The notes under the pieces are model-generated. The model saw only the letters and a program-made list of their open reading frames with translations, was not told the DNA's origin and did not search any database. Of a DNA stretch of 24,128 nucleotides, positions 7,536-14,522 are shown piece by piece (position 1 is the stretch's first letter; each line of letters starts with the position of its first letter). Position numbers and translations under genes: made by a program. The DNA is from DATDCV01 sp036524155. Its GTDB lineage: Bacteria > Verrucomicrobiota > Verrucomicrobiia > Limisphaerales > UBA8199. Where the stretch lies: contig DATDCV010000442.1 of assembly GCA_036524155.1 (NCBI GenBank), positions 1-24,128 of the forward strand. The letters are read 5' to 3'.

Positions 7536-9869
7536 ATGAACGAAAACGTCCGATCCTTGGAACATAAAACGGCCCAAAAAACGACGAGTCCCGTCGCCGC
7601 GGAATGGTTATCCCCACGCGTTTTCCTGCTCCTCCTATCTGTATCGGTATTTGCGGCATTTCCTAAGGTGGTCCTTGGGCTGGATACATTCTTCTACCGT
7701 GACTTCGGTGCCATTTGCTATCCGCAAGCATTCTACCAGCGCGAGAGTCTTTTAGGTGGCGAATTGCCGTTCTGGAATCCTTACAACTATTGCGGGACGC
7801 CTTTCATGGCTCAGTGGGGCACTTGGTATCCGGTTTCCTTTCTGCACACACTCTTTCCCATGCCCTGGTCAGTGAACCTCTTTCACTTACTCCACTTGGT
7901 GTGGGCTGGCTGCGGGATGTTTTGGCTCGTCCGCCGCTGGGGTGCCGGAGCGTATGCGGCGGCTTTTGCTGGATTTGCCTACGTTTTCAACGGCGTCACC
8001 CTGTCCTGCCTGATGTGGCCTGGTTACATCGCTTTTCTGGCCTGGTCGCCGTGGGTGCTCGGTTGCACGATGACAGCCTGGAGGCAAGGAGGGCGCTGGC
8101 TCGTGCTGGCCGGGATCACGAGCGCCATGCAGGTTCTAGCCTGCGCACCGGAACTTCTGGTTCTTTTTTGGGTTTTCCTCGGCCTCCTCTGGCTGGGCGA
8201 AGTTTTTTCCGGCGGGATTCCTGTCTGGGCTTCGGCGAGACGGTTGGCCATGGTAGTCTTGCTGGCAGCGGGGATCACCATGGTGCAAATGCTCCCCTTT
8301 TTTGACCTGCTGCTGCATTCACAGCGCGACCGCAATTTCGGAAACGATCAGTGGGTGATGCCAAAATGGGGTTTGGCCAACCTGCTGGTTCCCTTGTTTC
8401 ACTGCTATCAGTCGCTTCAAGGTCCGTGGTTTCAATCAGGTCAGGAACTGGTTGGCTCCTATTACCTGGGCGCAGCCGTTATGGTTCTCGCCATAGTCGG
8501 CGTGCTGTTGAAAAGGAATCGCGCGAGCGCCGTCCTGGGCGCAATGGCCCTGTTTTGCTGGCTCATGGCCTTGGGGTCTCACGGGATCTTATTCGACTGG
8601 TTCAGGCGTGTTGTCCCGTGGATCGGGGTGATGCGGTATCCGGTAAAGTTCGCCCTGTTCCCTGTGTTCCTGCTGCCATTGATGGCCGCATGGGCGGTCG
8701 ACCAACCCGCAGCAGATGACGATAGGCGGCGCGTACGGATGCTAATAATATTTACGAGCGTGATGCTGCTACTGATGGGCGGTGTGGTCTGGCTGGCCCG
8801 TCGCAATCCTTTGCCGAACGACGAGTGGGTCCCCACTGCTCAAAATACAGCATGGCGCGCGGCCTTTGCGCTAGCTCTTCTCAGCGGGCTCCTGTGGCTG
8901 CCGAGATTTAGATCCCGCGCCCCACGAATTGCTGTTCAGCTCTGCGTGTTGGGTTGTTTGCCCGTGGACGCGTTGACGCATAGCCCCAAGATCATTCCTC
9001 ACCTGCCGGTTGCCAACGTTGCCCCGGGGATTTGGACCGCCGGGGTGAAAGCACTCCCTCCGAAATTGGGAGAAGGGCGGGTTATGGCGAGTCCGGAAGT
9101 TGACCGTTTTCTAAGGTTCAGCGGCGTTCGCGATATGGCGCTCGATTATACTGGCCGACGGCTGGCTCAGCGCCACAGTATGAATCTCTTGGATAGCGTT
9201 CCCAAGGTCGCTGGAGGGGGAATGATTTTACACCCTGTTCATTTCGACCGTCTAGAGAAGCACCTCTATTCGACCCCTAATCTGCGCGTTGGGCAGGGGC
9301 TATTGGATTTCTTATCTGTGCGGTGGTTCTCATCCTCTCAAAATCCACTACTCTGGACTGCTCGAAGCAATTACTTTCCAGTCATCACCGCCGGTCAGCG
9401 ACCTGCGTTCGCGAGCGACGATCAGGTCCTCCGTTCCATCACAGCGGATGCGTTCGATCCGCGTGCAGTTGTGTATCTGCCTGAAATGGCTCGTTCACTG
9501 GTTCGGATAACAAACAGCACCAACTGTAAGGTTCTAAACCCTCGATTCACGGCTCAAAAGATCGAGGCTGAAGTGGTTACGGCGGAACCGAGTTTGATAG
9601 TATTATCGCAATCCTTTTATCATCTCTGGCATGCATCGGTCGATGGGAGCCCCACACCGGTGCTGAGGGCGAACCTGGCATTTCAGGCGCTACAGGTGCC
9701 TCCGGGAAAGCACCGCGTTACCCTGCGATATATCGACCCCTATTTCCGCATCGGGGGTGTCATTTCCATTATTGCCTTGGCCGGCTGCGGATTAATCTGG
9801 GCCTGCGCTTTACCGGGCGGATCCAAGCTCATGGTTCCCCGGTCCAGTTCGGGGGCCTTGAAGGAATGA
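7536..9869 (+). CDS. YfhO-family GT-C type membrane glycosyltransferase (copy 1)
   Basis: Polytopic membrane protein of 777 residues with about a dozen hydrophobic segments between residues 28 and 460, followed by an extracytoplasmic beta-rich domain and one C-terminal membrane helix. The first loop holds FFYRDFG (R55, D56) and LPFWNPYNYCGTPF (about 77-90), typical of YfhO; the Asp is the likely catalytic residue by analogy with GT-C enzymes. The C-terminal region SFYHLWHASVDGSPTPVLRA followed by VPPGKHRVTLRY is the usual YfhO ending. In Bacillus, YfhO works with the GT2 CsbB to glycosylate lipoteichoic acid, which is a useful analogy for the GT2 at the head of this operon. Its last 41 bases overlap the end of the convergent gene. 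It is paralogous to the minus-strand copy at 14523-16886. Confidence 0.87.
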   Translation: MNENVRSLEHKTAQKTTSPVAAEWLSPRVFLLLLSVSVFAAFPKVVLGLDTFFYRDFGAICYPQAFYQRESLLGGELPFWNPYNYCGTPFMAQWGTWYPVSFLHTLFPMPWSVNLFHLLHLVWAGCGMFWLVRRWGAGAYAAAFAGFAYVFNGVTLSCLMWPGYIAFLAWSPWVLGCTMTAWRQGGRWLVLAGITSAMQVLACAPELLVLFWVFLGLLWLGEVFSGGIPVWASARRLAMVVLLAAGITMVQMLPFFDLLLHSQRDRNFGNDQWVMPKWGLANLLVPLFHCYQSLQGPWFQSGQELVGSYYLGAAVMVLAIVGVLLKRNRASAVLGAMALFCWLMALGSHGILFDWFRRVVPWIGVMRYPVKFALFPVFLLPLMAAWAVDQPAADDDRRRVRMLIIFTSVMLLLMGGVVWLARRNPLPNDEWVPTAQNTAWRAAFALALLSGLLWLPRFRSRAPRIAVQLCVLGCLPVDALTHSPKIIPHLPVANVAPGIWTAGVKALPPKLGEGRVMASPEVDRFLRFSGVRDMALDYTGRRLAQRHSMNLLDSVPKVAGGGMILHPVHFDRLEKHLYSTPNLRVGQGLLDFLSVRWFSSSQNPLLWTARSNYFPVITAGQRPAFASDDQVLRSITADAFDPRAVVYLPEMARSLVRITNSTNCKVLNPRFTAQKIEAEVVTAEPSLIVLSQSFYHLWHASVDGSPTPVLRANLAFQALQVPPGKHRVTLRYIDPYFRIGGVISIIALAGCGLIWACALPGGSKLMVPRSSSGALKE

Positions 9870-12759
9870 ACTCGGACAAGAAGCGGTAACGTTTCCAAAG
9901 CGCACCATCTTGCGGGTCCTGCAGCAACAATCTTGCCTGTTCTAGAGTGGCCATCGCGGCAGCTTTCTGGCCAGTTTCGGCGTATGCAGCGGCCAGCGCG
10001 AGAAGCAGGGCTGGATGCTTGTACTTGGTGAACTTACAGCCTCGTTCTGCAAGTTGCACGGCCATTCTGCCGTCTCTCAGTCGCGAAATGTCCGAGGTGG
10101 CAAGGATCCAAGCCAAACGCTCCAGAGTTTCGGTATGATCCGGCGAGAAAGAGAGGAAGAAGTGAAGATGCTCAATGGCCTCGGCGACGAGGCGTTCTTT
10201 AGCCGTTGCGTTCGTTGCGACCATCGTGAAATCCGCGCTGACCAATTCGTCCAAAGGAAGTCCCGGGTGCGCTGCTTCAGCCAACAGAGCCTTTGCCAGG
10301 ATCAAATGGGGCTCTTGCTCTGCAGGCAGTATTCTCAGCGCTTCCCTGGTTGCTGCGATAGACTCTGCATATCGTTTTGCCTTTGCCAGTCGCAATGCCA
10401 ACTCCATTCGAGCGCTTGGGCTGTCAGGCCCTAACGCGATGGCTCTGCGGGTTGCTTCCAGCGATTCTTCTAGTTGGCCCTTTGCTTCAAGAGCGCGCGC
10501 CAGGTTTAAATGCCAGCTTGGATCGGTGGGATATTGCTGGAGCATTTTAGCAGCGAATTCGGCAGCTTCTGGAGCCCGCCCTTGCTTCGCCATGAGATTG
10601 AAAAGACAGGCGTGAGCCTCCTTATTCGTGGGCTCCGTCTGAAACGCTCTCTCCAGGCAGGCCACTGCCGCCACGGTATCATTGCTCTCGAGAAATCCCT
10701 TTGCCAGGGCCGCTTGAGTGCTGGCAGGATCCGCCCGAATCCAAAGGGAGGCGTAGTTGGTCATCGCCCACACCAGCAGCACGAGGACGATAACGCCGCG
10801 CAGGTGTTTGAACTTTGTAGTCAGGGATTGCCAGCCGAGGGCACAGAACACCCCAATGGCAGCCAAACCCGATAAACAATAAATTCCCCGCGCCACGGCA
10901 TACGTCGGCAAACTCAAGCTCCAATAAAGCAATGCGAGCGCCAGGCAGAAACTGAACGCCATCAGGACTAGCCACACCGGCTCGGGTTTCCGGAGCGCGT
11001 TTAGTGCAACCACGACCAGGCCCGCGAATATGAGCGTCGTTGGCAAGAGCGCCAGTAAATAACCGACTGCCATCAAACTATAGTCCCATGGCGGGCGGTC
11101 ATTGCCCATCACGCATACCCCGCCCCACAATCCATCGCCATAGACTGTCGAGTAAACTCCGTCCAACCAGCTCGACAAACCGCCGTAGTACGGATGGTTG
11201 AGACAACTTCCAAAACTGGTAAGAGTCTCGAATGTATAGAACCCGGGATCCTGGAAATACGACACGCCATACGTCCATCGAGGATCACAAAAGAGCCAGT
11301 GCCCTGACTCACGCCATAACTGCCATGAACGCCAACCAAAGCAGGAGAGTGCAAGCGCAACCGCCAGCGCTGGCGGACTCCAACGGGAAGCTCCAGGTTT
11401 TGCTTTGTACCATTTATAGATGAGGACGGCTATAAACAGGGGTCCCAAGATTATGGCGGTCACCTTTGAGAGCAGGGCAAGCCCGAAGCAGAGCCCGAGA
11501 GCCATAAAGGTGAAGATGCTCCCAGCCTCTCTCGTCACAAGCTTGAGAATGAAGAACAAAGTCGCGCACATCAGACCAGCCGCCAGAATCTCATTAGTAA
11601 CGTAATGAGCGAGGTACAGGTGCATGGGCATGAAGCCCGTCACCACCAACCCCACGCTTTGCTTTGCGTTGTCATTGGGGAAAATCATGCGAAGAATGGC
11701 AAAAATGCAGAATAAGTGAGCCAGCGCGACCCCCAGGGAGAGGTGGCGCAGCGCAACGACGCCCTCAAAGCTGCTGGCTGACTGATGGAACAGGCTGAGG
11801 ATTGCCGAGGAAAGTGCGTAGTACAAAGGTTGTTGAAAAGTTTCCCACCCATGCGTGGGGCTGGGCAGCGATCGGTTCTGCTGGATCCAGCCGATGTATT
11901 CTACATGCCCGCTGTGATCGAAACCGGCCCGCTGCGGCAGGACGCGGGCGTTGTGGAAAATGAGCACGGCCCAGGCCACCATGATAGCCAGTAGCACGAG
12001 GCTGGCCGGAGACATGGCTTTTACACGGGCGGGCAGAGCAGAAGCCCATTTATCTGCGGAACCCCAGTACTTGGCCACCAGCACCAAGGCCGCAGCGCAA
12101 AACGCAAAAACCGCCAAGGTTTTCCACCTCAGGCGAACTGATTCGAGCGTAGTCTCCCCTCCGTAGAGTGGATTCCCCTTCTCGATTCGAAGCGGGTCGG
12201 AAGCGAGGGCGGCGTGGAGCCAAACTGCTCCCTCGTATGACACTTTCCAGGAGCGGTCAGATAACAACTCGAAATCCTCTCCTCGCATCGTGAACCACAA
12301 GCCGGGTGGGCCGCCATTATTTTTAACTTCCGCGCGAATCGAGTTTTCCCCAACTGTGAGATAGTGCGCAACCTCGATCTGGTGCCCGTTTTTCCAGTTT
12401 AGGTCACTATCAGGCAGAGGTATTGACGTGCCGTTAATCCAGATTAAGCATTTTCGCAACGCTTTCGTTCGCAGCGTGACAGAAGCAGGAACACGCGCCA
12501 GTGTGAATGACTTGCTGAATGCCGCCTTGAGTCCCGGAGTTGTCGGCAGATCCGTCCAGGCTTGGACCTGCCCTGAAGGTGGTTTGGGATACACTATCCA
12601 CTCGGCGGGTCCCTGTCGCGACAGGAAGGAGACCTGGCTTGAGTGAGCGCAGAAGAACCAAAGCCAACTTGCTACGCTCAAACACCCCAAAATAGAAGCC
12701 AGCCAGAATAGTTTGCGCTGGACAGGAAATGCCGAGAGCCACTTGAACACCGCATTCAT
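9829..12759 (-). CDS. GT-C membrane glycosyltransferase fused to N-terminal beta-sandwich and C-terminal TPRs
   Basis: A 976-residue protein with three visible parts. Residues 16-37 are a membrane helix, followed by a soluble region at about 50-200 rich in beta-strand patterns (SFTLARVPASVTLRTKALRK, then VGENSIRAEVKNNG), like the jelly-roll domain of family 2 glycoside hydrolases; this is fold inference only. Residues 213-680 contain many membrane segments. After the segment near 251-270, FDHSGHVEYIGWI places D281 where GT-C enzymes carry their catalytic acid. Residues about 690-960 are TPR-like helical pairs with the motif LAWILAT...LRDGRMAVQLAE. The ATG is in an ATGA overlap with the upstream GT39-like gene, and the 3' end overlaps the convergent YfhO gene by 41 bases. 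The substrate is unknown. This is the last gene of a three-gene membrane-protein operon. Confidence 0.82.
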   Translation of the reverse strand: MNAVFKWLSAFPVQRKLFWLASILGCLSVASWLWFFCAHSSQVSFLSRQGPAEWIVYPKPPSGQVQAWTDLPTTPGLKAAFSKSFTLARVPASVTLRTKALRKCLIWINGTSIPLPDSDLNWKNGHQIEVAHYLTVGENSIRAEVKNNGGPPGLWFTMRGEDFELLSDRSWKVSYEGAVWLHAALASDPLRIEKGNPLYGGETTLESVRLRWKTLAVFAFCAAALVLVAKYWGSADKWASALPARVKAMSPASLVLLAIMVAWAVLIFHNARVLPQRAGFDHSGHVEYIGWIQQNRSLPSPTHGWETFQQPLYYALSSAILSLFHQSASSFEGVVALRHLSLGVALAHLFCIFAILRMIFPNDNAKQSVGLVVTGFMPMHLYLAHYVTNEILAAGLMCATLFFILKLVTREAGSIFTFMALGLCFGLALLSKVTAIILGPLFIAVLIYKWYKAKPGASRWSPPALAVALALSCFGWRSWQLWRESGHWLFCDPRWTYGVSYFQDPGFYTFETLTSFGSCLNHPYYGGLSSWLDGVYSTVYGDGLWGGVCVMGNDRPPWDYSLMAVGYLLALLPTTLIFAGLVVVALNALRKPEPVWLVLMAFSFCLALALLYWSLSLPTYAVARGIYCLSGLAAIGVFCALGWQSLTTKFKHLRGVIVLVLLVWAMTNYASLWIRADPASTQAALAKGFLESNDTVAAVACLERAFQTEPTNKEAHACLFNLMAKQGRAPEAAEFAAKMLQQYPTDPSWHLNLARALEAKGQLEESLEATRRAIALGPDSPSARMELALRLAKAKRYAESIAATREALRILPAEQEPHLILAKALLAEAAHPGLPLDELVSADFTMVATNATAKERLVAEAIEHLHFFLSFSPDHTETLERLAWILATSDISRLRDGRMAVQLAERGCKFTKYKHPALLLALAAAYAETGQKAAAMATLEQARLLLQDPQDGALWKRYRFLSEFIPSRPPNWTGEP

Positions 12760-14513
12760 CGGCGTGTTATTTGCTCCCCGCTAATTTGTGAAACTGGGGT
12801 TTGCTCCGCGCTGTGCTTGTACCCTGAGAATTGCAGCAGGGGAAGATTTTCGAAGAAATTAACCGGGACATTTGAGGTATCTGTAAATGAACGCGTCTCC
12901 GTCGCCCGGCTCAATAAGTGGGCCGTTAACTGGGATGCCCAATGGCGACCAAACTCCTCCAGGCTCCAGCCACGTTGGTCGCTCGAATTTGGAGGACGGG
13001 GCGCCGGAAGCTGCTGGGGTACGCGAGGGATGCGCCCGGCGACCCAAACACTGTTCCCGCTGCGAAGGGCTTTGGTAGCCTCTGCCAGTACCGGACCCAT
13101 TGGATTACGCTCATGCATTTTCTCCCAAATGAGGTCGGACCGATGCACCTTGTGTGAACCAATGGGTGGAACAGTCAACCATGGCGCTTTTCCGTCGTAG
13201 TAGCGTTCAAACGTAATCCCTTCGAACGCGAAGTGGACCACAATGAAATCTCCCGCTTTGGCTTTTTCTTTAAGCACTGCTGCAACCAGGTCGACATTAG
13301 TGCGCCGTGTATGCGCCTCCCGCCACATCGCCGGCGCAGTCCAGGCGGCCAGGAGGACGAGTAGTGCGATGCGCCAAAAGTGCCATGGGCGTGTTGCTCG
13401 CCAGCTTACGTTTAGCACCGCCTCGAGTGTCACGGCGCACAGCGTGAGCACTCCCATGTAGTACCACGCTTGAGTGGGGAACTTCAATCTAAAGAGAAAG
13501 AACAGGTAGGCTGCTACACCGCAGAGGAGGCTTGAAATGCTGAACAATGCCAAATCGGCGCCGTTTGAGTTTACTGCAACCCCAGTCTCGCGCGGCGACA
13601 CTTTTCCGCGACGGTATTGCATCACGAGGGCTGTGAGTATTGCCACCGCAATCAATGCAAGCCAGAGCCATACTTCGCTAATTTCACATCCGGGAATCTG
13701 CCCGCTGGAACGTCTAGACAGCGCATCGTTCAACTTTATCCAAAGGACCTCAAAAGTGAAGGGCCCTCGCGTTACCCGAGCGTGCGTGGAGCCGCTTTGG
13801 AGAGTCGGGGCGTAGACCAGCAACGTCACGCCAATAAGCGTGCCGAACCCGAACAGCGCGCCGAGGATTCTCCATTGCCGCCGCCGAATTACCACCAGAC
13901 ACGCGCCTATCAAGATCGCGCCAAGGAATATGACGTCATAGTAAAGGCAGTGGGCAAATAGTAAACTGGTGAGTCCCGCTGCCAAAATCCGAACCTTCGA
14001 AGGGAATTCGACTACTCGCCATATTGTTCCGAACGTCAGCAAGAGCAGACACATTGCCAGTCCGTATGCCCGGTTGGAACTCATCGTAAAAATGAATGCG
14101 GGAAGGCTGCCCAGCAGAGCGAGTGTCAGCGTTGGCGCACGCCCACCGATCCAGCGAACGCACAGCCAAAGCGACACGAGGAACAATAGACCAATGAAGA
14201 ATGAAAGGAGGCGAATGCCGGCATCGTTCCCGGCCATGCCAAGAAAACTCCATACCCGCAATATCAGCAAAAAAAGCGGCGGGAAGGACTCAAAGGGCAG
14301 GTTTTTCCATAGCTCGCTCAAGGGCATCAGCGCGACGTTGAGGGTGTTCGTTTCATCCCGCCACAGCGGGCCGGCGCAAACCATTGCCAGGAATAACCAG
14401 ACCCCTACTAGAACGGTTGCAGCCAGCGCCGCAACGGTCTCAATTTCGAGCTTTGGCCTCTGCGTCTGCTGCTTGGCCGAGTCTGCCGCACCTGAGTTTT
14501 GATTTGCGTTCAC
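12756..14513 (-). CDS. GT39/PMT-like GT-C membrane glycosyltransferase
   Basis: A 585-residue polytopic membrane protein of the family 39-like group, which uses lipid-linked sugar donors at the outer face. The first membrane helix spans about 28-47. It is followed by PLWRDETNTL, with D53-E54 at the position of the catalytic acid in the first loop, and SFPPLFLLILRVWSFLG, typical of the family. About ten further hydrophobic segments follow up to residue 400, then a soluble C-terminal domain. The start is GTG at 14513, nine bases after the stop of the upstream YfhO gene, with AAGGA about 12 bases before it. The stop is in an ATGA overlap with the next gene. The order YfhO, GT39-like, GT-C/TPR suggests coordinated production of three membrane enzymes. 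Confidence 0.85.
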   Translation of the reverse strand: MNANQNSGAADSAKQQTQRPKLEIETVAALAATVLVGVWLFLAMVCAGPLWRDETNTLNVALMPLSELWKNLPFESFPPLFLLILRVWSFLGMAGNDAGIRLLSFFIGLLFLVSLWLCVRWIGGRAPTLTLALLGSLPAFIFTMSSNRAYGLAMCLLLLTFGTIWRVVEFPSKVRILAAGLTSLLFAHCLYYDVIFLGAILIGACLVVIRRRQWRILGALFGFGTLIGVTLLVYAPTLQSGSTHARVTRGPFTFEVLWIKLNDALSRRSSGQIPGCEISEVWLWLALIAVAILTALVMQYRRGKVSPRETGVAVNSNGADLALFSISSLLCGVAAYLFFLFRLKFPTQAWYYMGVLTLCAVTLEAVLNVSWRATRPWHFWRIALLVLLAAWTAPAMWREAHTRRTNVDLVAAVLKEKAKAGDFIVVHFAFEGITFERYYDGKAPWLTVPPIGSHKVHRSDLIWEKMHERNPMGPVLAEATKALRSGNSVWVAGRIPRVPQQLPAPRPPNSSDQRGWSLEEFGRHWASQLTAHLLSRATETRSFTDTSNVPVNFFENLPLLQFSGYKHSAEQTPVSQISGEQITRR

Positions 14514-14522
14514 GCTAAGGCG

